A stretch of DNA of 64,000 nucleotides, taken from Pseudarthrobacter albicanus (GTDB lineage: Bacteria > Actinomycetota > Actinomycetes > Actinomycetales > Micrococcaceae). Where the stretch lies: the NCBI RefSeq assembly GCF_018224015.1, contig NZ_JAGPOT010000021.1:1-64000 (forward strand), in the 5' to 3' direction. Under the pieces are notes generated by a model, which was not told where the DNA came from, did not search any database, and saw nothing but the letters and a program-made list of their open reading frames with translations. This document shows, one piece after another, positions 16,881 to 24,740 of this stretch (position 1 is its first letter; each line of letters begins with the position of its first letter). The translations under genes and the position numbers were made by a program.

Positions 16881-18050
16881 TTACGCTCCGGCAGTTTTCC
16901 TGGTGCTTGCCGTCACGGTGAATTTCGGGTTCCTGCCCACCTCACGGGTGGGGCCGATCAGGCGTTCCAGCGCGGGCCGGTAGTGCAGGTGGCTGTTGAA
17001 CACCGTCCACAGTTCCCCGCCCGGGGCCAGGACGCGTCCCGCCGCGTGGATCATCTTGATTCCGGCCCCGGCGTGCACGGCGGCCCCCAGGTGGAAGGGC
17101 GGGTTCAGGAGGACAAGGTCGGCACTCCCCTGCGGCAACGAGCTGAGGGCGTCATCCTGGAGGACGTCGATCCGGTCCTGGAGCCCGTTGGCCCGGGCCG
17201 TAGCGAAGGCGGAGTCGACGGCGGCGGCCGACTGGTCGGTGGCCGTGACCCGCGCGTCGGGGTTGCTGCGCGCGTACATCGCCGCAAGGATTCCGGTGCC
17301 GCAGCCCAGGTCGATGGCGTGCCGGGCGTGCGGCATCCGGGGCAGGAAGTCCAGCAGGAACCGCGTTCCGATGTCCAGGCCCGTGCCGGCGAAGACGGCG
17401 CCGCGGGCACAGACTGTCAGGCCCAGCTCGGCGTTCAATTCGATGACGGGAAACGGCGGAGCACCGGTGGCCGGCCTGGGTCCGCTGGCCAGCAGGATCC
17501 GTGATTTCTGCCGGGCGAGCTGGGGCTGGACCGTGCCGAAATAGCGCTCCAGGACCGCGTTCATGCCCCGGCTCATGTGTTTGACCCTGCCACCGGCCAA
17601 CAGCACGACGCCGGGTGCGGCGTGGCGGGCCACGGCGTCGGCGATTTCCTCCAGCTCAGCCAGCGACTTCGGCAGCTGCAGCAGCACCACCGACGCGCCC
17701 GCCAGGAGGGCCGCTCCCAGCGGGAGCTGTTCGAAGCCGCCGGTGATGCCGAGGGCTTCGGCGTTATGGCGCAGCGCGCGCTCGCCGGTGATGAGGTCCT
17801 GGTGCACCCGCACCGGATGGTTTTCGGCACCGGCACCGGCAGCGGAGACAGACTCGAGGGTCAGCGCGCCGAGGGTCAGGGCGCCGTAGCGGTCCCCCAC
17901 GACGGCGGGCATGCTGCCGGGTCCCAGGAGGCCGGCCGCGGTGTCCAGCAGGAGCTTGTCCGTGGCATCCCAGGCCTGGAGGTTCGCTGCCTCGACGTCG
18001 GGGAACCTCCTGAGCCGGGAGATGAGGGTTTCAAGCGTGTTGTCAGCCAC
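16881..18050 (-). CDS. Class I SAM methyltransferase, RsmC/RlmG-like
   Basis: A 389-residue protein with the architecture of rRNA guanine-N2 methyltransferases. The N-terminal half is a degenerate methyltransferase-like domain. The C-terminal half has the SAM site HAIDLGCGTGILAAMYA (about 245-261), DARVTATDQSAAAVDSA, and the catalytic NPPFH motif near 319. NPPFH is typical of the RsmC/RlmG branch, which modifies 16S or 23S rRNA. It starts at a GTG (18050) without a strong ribosome binding site. Which guanine is modified cannot be told from the sequence. Confidence 0.88.
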   Translation of the reverse strand: MADNTLETLISRLRRFPDVEAANLQAWDATDKLLLDTAAGLLGPGSMPAVVGDRYGALTLGALTLESVSAAGAGAENHPVRVHQDLITGERALRHNAEALGITGGFEQLPLGAALLAGASVVLLQLPKSLAELEEIADAVARHAAPGVVLLAGGRVKHMSRGMNAVLERYFGTVQPQLARQKSRILLASGPRPATGAPPFPVIELNAELGLTVCARGAVFAGTGLDIGTRFLLDFLPRMPHARHAIDLGCGTGILAAMYARSNPDARVTATDQSAAAVDSAFATARANGLQDRIDVLQDDALSSLPQGSADLVLLNPPFHLGAAVHAGAGIKMIHAAGRVLAPGGELWTVFNSHLHYRPALERLIGPTREVGRNPKFTVTASTRKTAGA

Positions 18051-18073
18051 GTTCGCTGTGCCGCCTAGTCTGT

Positions 18074-19276
18074 TCAGGCCTGGGTGTTCAGGCTTGGGTG
18101 TTCAGGGCCGACAGCCGACTCATCCTGCGCCGCCAGCATCTTCGCGATGCCCGTCACGGCGGCCCTGCCGGCCCGGTTGGCGCCGATTGTCGAGGACGAG
18201 GGGCCGTAGCCGACCAGGTGGACCCGCGGCTCCACAGCCACGCGGGTGCCGTCCATCGCGATTCCGCCGCCGGGCCCGCGCAGATGGAGCGGGGCAAGGT
18301 GTTCGAGCTCGGCCCGGAAACCGGTGGCCCACAGGATCACGCCGGCGGCCAGGAAGCTCCCGTCGGCCAGCCGCACGCCGTCGGGCTCGATCCCGGTGAA
18401 CATCGGGTGCCGCTCGAGCACGCCGCGGGCGGCGGCGGCGCGAAGTGCCGGGGTCCAGATCAGCCCGGTCACCGCGACGACGCTCTGCGGCGGAAGCCCC
18501 TGGCGCACGCGCTCCTCGACGAGGGCGACGGCGTCGTGGCCCGCCTGCCGGTCGAAGGCTTCGTCCCGCCAGACCGGTTCCCGGCGGGTGAACCACGTGG
18601 TGCTGGTGACCTGGGAGATCTCGTCGAGCAGGCCGACGGCCGAGATGCCGCCGCCGACCACGATCACGTGGCGGCCGCGGAATTCTTCGGCAGAAACGTA
18701 GTCCGCGACGTGGAGCTGCCGCCCCCGGAAGGTCGCCTGGCCCGGGTAGATGGGCCAGAAGGGCCGGGTCCAGGTGCCGGTGGCGTTGATCACGGCCCGG
18801 GCGGACCACCCGCCGCGGGAGGTGGTGATCCGCAGGCGTCCGGCAGCATCCTCGTCCTCCCGGCGGACGGCGCGGACCTGGACCGGCCGCTCGATGGCCA
18901 GTGCCAGGTCCTGCTCGTAGCCGCCGAAGTAGCGGGTGAGGAAACTTGAGCTGGCCTCGGCCGGGTCGACGTCCGGCTGCGCGATGCCGGGAAGGTCGCT
19001 GATGCCGTTCACCGTGGCCATCAGCAGGCTCTTCCAGCGGTGCCGCCAGGCCCCGCCCGGGCCGTCCTCGGCGTCGAGCACGGTGTACGTCCGGGGCGCG
19101 GCGGCGCCGGCGGCCGCCCCCGCCTCCGTCGTCGCGGCCCCTGTTGCCGCGGTCCCGGCGGGGACGAAGCCGCGGCGCTGCAGGTGGTAGGCGGCGGAGA
19201 GCCCGGCCTGCCCCGCGCCGATCACGACGACGTCGGCGGACCGCAGCTTGCCGTCGGCTGTGCTCAGGGCGGTAAT
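18074..19276 (-). CDS. FAD/NAD(P)-dependent oxidoreductase, flavin-monooxygenase-like
   Basis: A flavoprotein of about 400 residues. The FAD site DVVVIGAGQAGLSAAYHLQRR is near the start and GGAWRHRWKSL follows. INATGTWTRPFWPIYPG and a second dinucleotide site HVIVVGGGISAVGLLDEI come next, and ILWATGFRAEL lies near the end. This pattern fits flavin-containing monooxygenase or TrkA-like oxidoreductases. The start is uncertain. Reading further upstream overlaps the PhnA-type gene in another frame, and the only plausible starts are rare codons: ATT at 19276, 9 bases after GGAG, or CTG at 19267. A 25-residue Ala/Thr-rich insert follows the first Rossmann motif. Confidence 0.82.
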   Translation of the reverse strand: MTALSTADGKLRSADVVVIGAGQAGLSAAYHLQRRGFVPAGTAATGAATTEAGAAAGAAAPRTYTVLDAEDGPGGAWRHRWKSLLMATVNGISDLPGIAQPDVDPAEASSSFLTRYFGGYEQDLALAIERPVQVRAVRREDEDAAGRLRITTSRGGWSARAVINATGTWTRPFWPIYPGQATFRGRQLHVADYVSAEEFRGRHVIVVGGGISAVGLLDEISQVTSTTWFTRREPVWRDEAFDRQAGHDAVALVEERVRQGLPPQSVVAVTGLIWTPALRAAAARGVLERHPMFTGIEPDGVRLADGSFLAAGVILWATGFRAELEHLAPLHLRGPGGGIAMDGTRVAVEPRVHLVGYGPSSSTIGANRAGRAAVTGIAKMLAAQDESAVGPEHPSLNTQA

Positions 19277-19289
19277 GGCGGTGGCTCCG

Positions 19290-19640
19290 TCAGATCGTCT
19301 TGACGACGCTGGACTTGAGCTGCATGGGGCCGAAACCGTCGACCTTGCAGTCGATGTCATGGTCGCCGACGCCGTTGACGAGGCGGATGCCGCGGACCTT
19401 CGTGCCCACCTTGATGGGGGCGGAGCTGCCCTTGACCTTGAGGTCCTTGATGACGGTGACAGTGTCCCCGTCAGCCAGGATATTGCCGACCGCGTCCTTG
19501 ATGGTGGCGTCGGCGGGTTCTTCCCCGGTGTCCGCGGCCGGGGACCATTCATGCGCGCACTCCGGGCAGACCAGGAGCGCCCCCATCTCGTAGGTGTATT
19601 CGCTGGCGCATTCGGGGCACGGCGGCAGGGTCTCGTTCAC
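19290..19640 (-). CDS. Zinc-ribbon PhnA/YjdM-type protein
   Basis: A 116-residue protein of the PhnA (YjdM) type, which despite its name has no established role in phosphonate catabolism. The N-terminal zinc ribbon is CPEC-x14-CPEC. After an acidic linker comes the SH3-like core [23 protein letters not shown] and [22 protein letters not shown]. The GTG at 19640 is preceded by TATTAT seven bases upstream and by no ribosome binding site, so a leaderless transcript is likely. The FAD oxidoreductase follows within 14 bases. Confidence 0.9.
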   Translation of the reverse strand: MNETLPPCPECASEYTYEMGALLVCPECAHEWSPAADTGEEPADATIKDAVGNILADGDTVTVIKDLKVKGSSAPIKVGTKVRGIRLVNGVGDHDIDCKVDGFGPMQLKSSVVKTI

Positions 19641-19790
19641 ATGCCCAATAATAGTCGGGGCCGGCGACGTGGGCCCCCGACGCGAGGAAACCTCCGGGCG
19701 GGAGGACTTTCTTGGCAAGTGCACCCGGATCCGGAGGTCTCAACAACTTCCATCGAAGCTGCGCTTGGAGTCATTCCTCACTCATCTGCA

Positions 19791-21917
19791 TCACGAAATG
19801 CGAGTGCCGGTGACCGGTGACCAGGAGATTTGCCCTCCCTGGTAACTCTGGGCGACGCTGCCGCCGCCGATGGGATGCTCGTCGGAGGTCGGGTAGCCCA
19901 GACGGCCGTTGAGGAAACCCGTGGACGCCCACGCTATACGGATGGCACCGCCTGTGGGATGCGCGCCCGTGCCAGCCGACCAGATGATCGCCCCGCCCTG
20001 GTAGTTCTGATAGCAGCCGCCGCCGGGCTGCCCGCAGACAACGTCGCCGGTGGGATAGCGCAGGAATCCGCTCAGGAACCCTGTCCTGGCCCAGGCCGCC
20101 CGGACGTCCCCGGATGTGGGGTGCGCGCCCGTGCCGGCCGACCAGATGATCGCCCCGCCCTGGTAGTTCTGATAGCAGCCGCCGCCGGGCTGCCCGCAGA
20201 CAACGTCGCCGGTGGGATAGCGCAGGAATCCGCTCAGGAACCCTGTCCTGGCCCAGGCCGCCCGGACGTCCCCGGATGTGGGGTGCGCGCCCGTGCCGGC
20301 CGACCAGATGATCGCCCCGCCCTGGTAGTTCTGATAGCAGCCGCCGCCGGGCTGCCCGCAGACAACGTCGCCGGTGGGATAGCCCATGAATCCGCTCAGG
20401 AACCCTGTCCGGGCCCAGGCCGCCCGGACGTCCCCGGATGTGGGGTGCGCGCCCGTGCCGGCCGACCAGATGATCGCCCCGCCCTGGTAGTTCTGATAGC
20501 AGCCGCCGCCGGGCTGCCCGCAGACAACGTCGCCGGTGGGATAGCGCAGGAATCCGCTCAGGAACCCTGTCCGGGCCCAGGCCGCCCGGACGTCCCCGGA
20601 CGTGGGGTGCGCGCCCGTGGCAGCCGACCAGATGATCGCCCCGCCCTGGTAGTTCTGATAGCAGCCGCCGCCGGGCTGCCCGCAGACAACGTCGCCGGTG
20701 GGATAGCCCATGAATCCGGTCAGGAACCCTGTCCGGGCCCAGGCCGCGCGGACGTCCCCGGATGTGGGGTGCGCGCCCGTGGCAGCCGACCAGATGATCG
20801 CCCCGCCCTGGTAGTTCTGATAGCAGCCGCCGCCGGGCTGCCCGCAGACAACGTCGCCGGTGGGATAGCCCATGAATCCGGTCAGGAACCCTGTCCGGGC
20901 CCAGGCCGCGCGGACGTCCCCGGATGTGGGGTGCGCGCCCGTGGCAGCCGACCAGATGATCGCCCCGCCCGGGTAGTCCTGATAGCAGCCGCCGCCGGGC
21001 TGCCCGCAATTTATCGGCGCGGTTGACGTCCCGAGATCGGGGTTCGCGGCCGCCACGGCCTGGATGTCGGTCGTGGCCGCGGGCGGGACGGTGCCGCCCC
21101 CTCCGCCCCCTCCGCCGCCGCCGGGACCGGGGAGGATGCCGGGTACCGGTCCGGGAGTTCCGGAGCCGCTGTTGATGATGACGTCATCGACGTAGAGGTC
21201 ACCCTTTTGCTGATCGTGTTCGGCCCCGAGCTGCACGGTGTCGAACCTAGGTGCAGTGATGTTGACCTTGTTGCTGGCAAAGACAGACTGCCCGTCCCAC
21301 CAGATCTGTACCCCGGTCGAGGTGCCCTTGGGAACGACGTGCATCACCAGATGGTGCCAGGTACCCAGAGCAACCGTGGGAACGACAGTGGTGTAGATGA
21401 ACCCCGTGGGGGACGTCACCCGGACCACGAGATCATTGGAGATGTTATGCCGGAAGACATCCAGGTATCGGATGCCGCCGGAAAAGAAGCGGAAATACGG
21501 AACGTCGTTCCCTGCCACACCCTCTTTGGCGACATTGAACCAGCCGTCCGCGTACGCCTCCTTCATCCCGGACGTCAGGCCTACGGACATTTTGGCGATC
21601 GAACCGTTGTCCGTGGTTGCATGCAGGAAGGCCGAGCAGCCCGGAGAGTGCGAAGATGCCGAGGAGACCGAGACGGTTCCCGTAACCGCGGTGAAGGGTG
21701 TGAACGGGGACAGAGTTCCCGATTCGAAGTTGGTCGCTGCCGCCGTCTTCCCCGGATAAGGATCCGTGGGTGCGGGAGTACCGGGCTTGCAGGACACGGC
21801 CGCCACGGCCGCTTCGCCATTGAATGCTATGGTGCCCATCAGCGGCAGGGCGAGCGCTAGTGCAAGACCCAGCCGAGATAGTCGCCTCACTGATCGAGGC
21901 CATGTGTGCTCGCGCAT
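19791..21917 (-). CDS. Secreted lectin-fold protein with eight LGFP repeats
   Basis: A 708-residue exported protein. Residues 1-39 are a twin-arginine-poor signal peptide with GLALALALPLMG. A LamG/concanavalin-like domain follows to about 255 and is paralogous to the protein at 14372-15112 (shared DVPYFRFFSG, WHHLVMHVVP, DTVQLGAEH). A Pro/Gly linker with nine glycines leads to eight LGFP repeats of 54 residues with the pattern YPTGDVVCGQPGGGCYQNYQ. The first and last copies are divergent. LGFP repeats occur in actinobacterial envelope proteins and are thought to anchor proteins to the cell surface. Each unit has two cysteines that could pair. The ATG at 21917 has a GGAAG 12 bases upstream. 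Confidence 0.9.
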   Translation of the reverse strand: MREHTWPRSVRRLSRLGLALALALPLMGTIAFNGEAAVAAVSCKPGTPAPTDPYPGKTAAATNFESGTLSPFTPFTAVTGTVSVSSASSHSPGCSAFLHATTDNGSIAKMSVGLTSGMKEAYADGWFNVAKEGVAGNDVPYFRFFSGGIRYLDVFRHNISNDLVVRVTSPTGFIYTTVVPTVALGTWHHLVMHVVPKGTSTGVQIWWDGQSVFASNKVNITAPRFDTVQLGAEHDQQKGDLYVDDVIINSGSGTPGPVPGILPGPGGGGGGGGGGTVPPAATTDIQAVAAANPDLGTSTAPINCGQPGGGCYQDYPGGAIIWSAATGAHPTSGDVRAAWARTGFLTGFMGYPTGDVVCGQPGGGCYQNYQGGAIIWSAATGAHPTSGDVRAAWARTGFLTGFMGYPTGDVVCGQPGGGCYQNYQGGAIIWSAATGAHPTSGDVRAAWARTGFLSGFLRYPTGDVVCGQPGGGCYQNYQGGAIIWSAGTGAHPTSGDVRAAWARTGFLSGFMGYPTGDVVCGQPGGGCYQNYQGGAIIWSAGTGAHPTSGDVRAAWARTGFLSGFLRYPTGDVVCGQPGGGCYQNYQGGAIIWSAGTGAHPTSGDVRAAWARTGFLSGFLRYPTGDVVCGQPGGGCYQNYQGGAIIWSAGTGAHPTGGAIRIAWASTGFLNGRLGYPTSDEHPIGGGSVAQSYQGGQISWSPVTGTRIS
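19960..21010 (-). repeat. 162-bp tandem repeat array encoding LGFP units
   Basis: Six to seven direct copies of a 162-bp unit lie head to tail inside the coding region, with exact periodicity: the same block starting GTAGTTCTGATAGCAG recurs at 20001, 20163 and 20325 and so on. Copies are almost identical in DNA and differ at a few positions (CGCAGG/CCATGAATCC, GCCGGC/GGCAGC). The interchange of these variants among units suggests gene conversion or unequal exchange. Being in multiples of three, copy-number change would keep the frame. Confidence 0.92.
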
Positions 21918-22261
21918 TTTAGAGACCCACTTCCGACCGTCTATCGACAATTGGTCATTGCCACGAAACTAGACGCCGGAGCACGGCGGCGCACGAGTAG
22001 CGGCTACTCGAATACAGGTAGCTCCTACGCAGCTTCCACTTGGATCGAGGCCCAGTAGGGATAGGACAAGGAGATCACGGTACACAACGCGAAGAGGTGG
22101 GGTGGCCTCGACGGAATCCCCCGAAACCCGGCAGGTCCGCAGCAGATCCCCGGGGACAACGAAACGAGCCACCCAAGCGGATGGCTCGTTTCGTATTCAA
22201 ATTGCTGAGGCCCCGCTCAAGCGCATGGACTTTGTCCACGTTCCGAGCAGTGCCTTTACGG
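21918..22261. other. Intergenic region upstream of the LGFP gene
   Basis: No convincing gene. It holds the upstream region of the LGFP gene, and a hairpin CGAAACGAGCCA (22160-22171) against 22182-22193 with a 10-base loop. This hairpin lies about 70 bases beyond the first tRNA-Ala and is its likely terminator. Confidence 0.6.
22160..22193 (-). terminator. Probable terminator of tRNA-Ala copy 1
   Basis: A 12-bp perfect stem with a 10-base loop lies downstream of the tRNA on the minus strand. The run after the stem is TTGTCC, so the uridine tract is weak, but the 3' arm itself ends in GTTTCG. Confidence 0.5.
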
Positions 22262-22334
22262 TGGAGCTGAGGGGACTCGAACCCCTGACCCCCTGCATGC
22301 CATGCAGGTGCGCTACCAGCTGCGCCACAGCCCC
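22262..22334 (-). tRNA. tRNA-Ala (anticodon GGC), copy 1
   Basis: A 73-base cloverleaf on the minus strand. The acceptor GGGGCTG pairs with CAGCTCC (one G-U), the anticodon loop is ATGGCAT within a CTGC/GCAG stem giving GGC, and the T-arm is AGGGG-TTCGAGT-CCCCT. The discriminator is A and the full CCA is not encoded (CCG follows). Its sequence is identical to the copy at 22653-22725. Confidence 0.95.
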
Positions 22335-22652
22335 GAAATTGACGGGAAAGAACTCTCTTCCCGAAAGCAACCTGATCAGCTTAAACCATATTTCCTGCAG
22401 ACGCGAATCGACGTTCGTTCTGGTGAAAAACCAGTGGAAAAGCAGCGAAAAGACTCTTGACCAACCGGCGACGCGGTCGCGGGGCACTTTGACAGGGACA
22501 CGCCGTCGTTCAGCACTCTCCAGTGCCATTATGGGTCCAAAGTCCCCCGGGACGGCGCCAGCCCGGACGGCGCCAGCCCGGACGGCGACCGAAGGGGCGG
22601 CCGCGGGCATAAAAAATCCGCCGGAATCTTTCGATTCCGGCGGATTATCCGG
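22335..22652. other. Spacer between the two tRNA-Ala copies
   Basis: This 318-bp spacer contains no gene. It includes a short tandem repeat of GCCCGGACGGCGCCA (two full copies plus a partial, 22545-22590) and the strong terminator of tRNA copy 2. The rest shows lower GC and no coding signal. Confidence 0.6.
22611..22646 (-). terminator. Rho-independent terminator of tRNA-Ala copy 2
   Basis: A 14-bp perfect stem (AATCCGCCGGAATC at 22615-22628 against 22633-22646) with a 4-base loop is followed on the minus strand by a six-T run. It is a textbook terminator starting 7 bases after the tRNA. Confidence 0.9.
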
Positions 22653-22725
22653 TGGAGCTGAGGGGACTCGAACCCCTGACCCCCTGCATGCCATGCAGGT
22701 GCGCTACCAGCTGCGCCACAGCCCC
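22653..22725 (-). tRNA. tRNA-Ala (anticodon GGC), copy 2
   Basis: This copy is identical in all 73 positions to the one at 22262-22334, with the same ATGGCAT anticodon loop. It lies immediately downstream of rsfS on the same strand, the usual place for this tRNA in related genomes, so copy 1 is more likely the extra one. It has its own strong terminator. Confidence 0.95.
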
Positions 22726-22883
22726 GAATTTTCGTTGCCCCGGCTCCGCCCGCTGACGCGTCCGGCTCCGGTACTTTGTCCGGATCTCTCCGAAGCAACT
22801 CAAATATCTTAGAACAGCCTTTCCGAAAATTCCAAATCGGGCATATTCAGGCTGGTGCTGTTCAGGCCGTTCCGTCCGTGCGG

Positions 22884-23285
22884 TTACTCCGTTTCGGTGC
22901 CGGCAGCCGCCTTCGCCGAGGCATCGTCTCCGAGCTGGAGATCGACGACGGGGCAATCCTTCCACAGGCGCTCCAGCGCGTAGAACACACGGTCTTCCTC
23001 GTGCTGGACGTGGATGACGACGTCGGAGTAGTCCAGCAGGACCCAGCGGCCGCCGGAGCGGCCTTCGCGGCGCGTGGGCTTGAGGTCGAACTTGGAGAGT
23101 TCTTCCTCGACGCCGTCGACGATGGCGTTGACCTGGCGTTCGCTGGGCGCCGAGGCGATCAGGAAGACGTCGGCCAGCGCAAGACGCTCGCTGACGTCCA
23201 GGGCGACGATGTCATCGGCCAGCTTCTCAGCGGCAGCTCGGGCTGCGTGGCGGGCTGTGGCGATGGATGAATCGGTTGCAGTCAT
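22884..23285 (-). CDS. rsfS: Ribosome silencing factor RsfS
   Basis: RsfS binds ribosomal protein uL14 and blocks subunit joining during starvation. The 133-residue protein shows the family core: KLADDIVALDVSERLALADVFLIASA, RQVNAIVDGVEEEL, then GGRWVLLDYSDVVIHVQHEEDRVFYALERLW. A short acidic C-terminal tail is added. The ATG at 23285 follows AAGGAG by five bases. It is the last protein gene of the nadD block and is followed by tRNA-Ala. Confidence 0.96.
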   Translation of the reverse strand: MTATDSSIATARHAARAAAEKLADDIVALDVSERLALADVFLIASAPSERQVNAIVDGVEEELSKFDLKPTRREGRSGGRWVLLDYSDVVIHVQHEEDRVFYALERLWKDCPVVDLQLGDDASAKAAAGTETE

Positions 23286-23392
23286 GGGACTCCTTGTTGT
23301 GATGTAAAACTGTTGAGGTGTGAAAGCTTGTTGTCCCGGCGCTGTGTTTCGAGCGCTGGCGTGCTGGTGCCTGCGCTGGCCAGGCTGCGGAA

Positions 23393-24733
23393 CTAGCGTC
23401 CCAGGCTGGTGATGATCAGCGTGATGCCGGCGACGAGGGCAAGAACGCCCAGGGCCAGCACCGCCACCTGGATCATCCGGAGGCGGCGGGCCCGGCCGAG
23501 ACCGGCCGTGGCCGCATCGAGCGGATCTAGCCCATAGGCTGAACTTGCGGCCACCGGCGCCCGGCCCGCAAACTGCTCCTCCGACTCCGGCGCCGAGGCG
23601 GTCCCGGGGGTGCCGCTTGAGGACGCTGCCAGCCCGGATGCTGCCCTTGCGGCAGCCTCCGCACGGGCCAGCACCCCGGCCCGGCCGGTCGTGGGGCGGG
23701 GGCCCCGCTGCAGCGAAAACCCGGGGCGACGCGTGCCGGACTTCCGGGGGTTCTCCACCCGGGGGCCCGGGTTGGTAACGACCGGAACATAGGACGTGGC
23801 AGGGCGCTTCATGACCGGCCGCTCCACGCCAGGGACCTCGACGAATTCCAGCGGCGTGACCATGGCCAGGTTGCTGGCGGTCGACGGGTCGCTGCGTACC
23901 GGGGCCGGCCGGCTGTTTTGTTCGGCCAGCTTCTGCTTGGCCGCGGCGCGGCGGTTCAGCACCGCGGCGCGCTCAGCCAGCGCAATCTGTTCGGCGAGCA
24001 CATCCGGATCGACGGCGTCGGGATCCGTGGCAGCGATGTGCTCCATTTTTGCGACCTGGTTGTGGGCCTGCCGGGCCAGGAGTTCCCGGGCCGCCAGGGC
24101 CTGTTCCACGGTCATCCCCTCCGGCGGCGGCCCTCCGGTGCGCAGCGTGCCGCCGGCCGATTCCTGCCCCAGGGCGGGCCCTGGGGCGGGCCGGGGGGCC
24201 TGGCCGGGGGTCGGGGCGCCGGGCTGGCCGCCGGACCGGGGCGCCGGTCCGTTACCCGCCCCGGGATGCGCGACGACCGGGGTGGCCCGGGTCCGCGGCG
24301 AGACCGGAACGATCAGATTGGCGGCGGTGGCCGGAGCCGTTTCGGCCGCCAGTTGCAGCAGGCGGAGCTGGCGCCGGGTGGGCGCTCCTCCCGGTGCGAG
24401 ATGGCCCTCTTTCTCCGCAAGTTCCTTAATGGTGCGCAGTGTGGCCCGGTCCCGCGCCCGGACCTGCGAGGAGCGTTCGGCGGAAGAGTGTTCGGCGGAG
24501 GACTGGGCGCGGACCGAGTCGGCGGGGCCTTCCGCCATCCGGCGGCTCCGGCCGGCGGGTTCGGCGGCAGCAGGCCCGGCGGGGTCAACGGGGGCAGGTG
24601 TCGAGGCAGGTTTTGCGGCAGCCGGAACCACGCCGGGACCCGTGGTGCCGGGCTCCTGGTTCGCTTCCACGCGTTCGGCTCTGGCCTGGCGCAATTCGCG
24701 CCGGCTGCGGACGGGAGGCTGTTCCTGACTCAT
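23393..24733 (-). CDS. Low-complexity protein with a C-terminal membrane anchor, function unknown
   Basis: A 446-residue protein that is mostly predicted disorder: long Ala/Pro/Gly/Arg tracts, an Arg-rich start (SRRELRQARAERVEANQ), a helical stretch around 210-270 (MTVEQALAARELLARQAHNQ, then VLAEQIALAERAAVLNRR) and one C-terminal transmembrane helix (VAVLALGVLALVAGITLIITSL). That topology puts nearly all of it in the cytoplasm with a tail anchor. It starts 7 bases after the nadD stop, so it is coupled to nadD, and is followed by rsfS. I recognise no family. Genes of this type in this slot occur in related genomes but are poorly conserved in sequence. Confidence 0.75.
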   Translation of the reverse strand: MSQEQPPVRSRRELRQARAERVEANQEPGTTGPGVVPAAAKPASTPAPVDPAGPAAAEPAGRSRRMAEGPADSVRAQSSAEHSSAERSSQVRARDRATLRTIKELAEKEGHLAPGGAPTRRQLRLLQLAAETAPATAANLIVPVSPRTRATPVVAHPGAGNGPAPRSGGQPGAPTPGQAPRPAPGPALGQESAGGTLRTGGPPPEGMTVEQALAARELLARQAHNQVAKMEHIAATDPDAVDPDVLAEQIALAERAAVLNRRAAAKQKLAEQNSRPAPVRSDPSTASNLAMVTPLEFVEVPGVERPVMKRPATSYVPVVTNPGPRVENPRKSGTRRPGFSLQRGPRPTTGRAGVLARAEAAARAASGLAASSSGTPGTASAPESEEQFAGRAPVAASSAYGLDPLDAATAGLGRARRLRMIQVAVLALGVLALVAGITLIITSLGR

Positions 24734-24740
24734 GGCAAAC

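Noticed and set aside
19960-21010. CRISPR array
   Set aside because: The direct repeats are 162 bp, contiguous and in frame, encoding LGFP units; there are no spacers and no cas genes.
22102-22812. Plus-strand open frame of 236 codons across the two tRNA-Ala genes
   Set aside because: It runs through both tRNAs and two terminators on the opposite strand; repeated peptide segments come from the duplicated tRNA.
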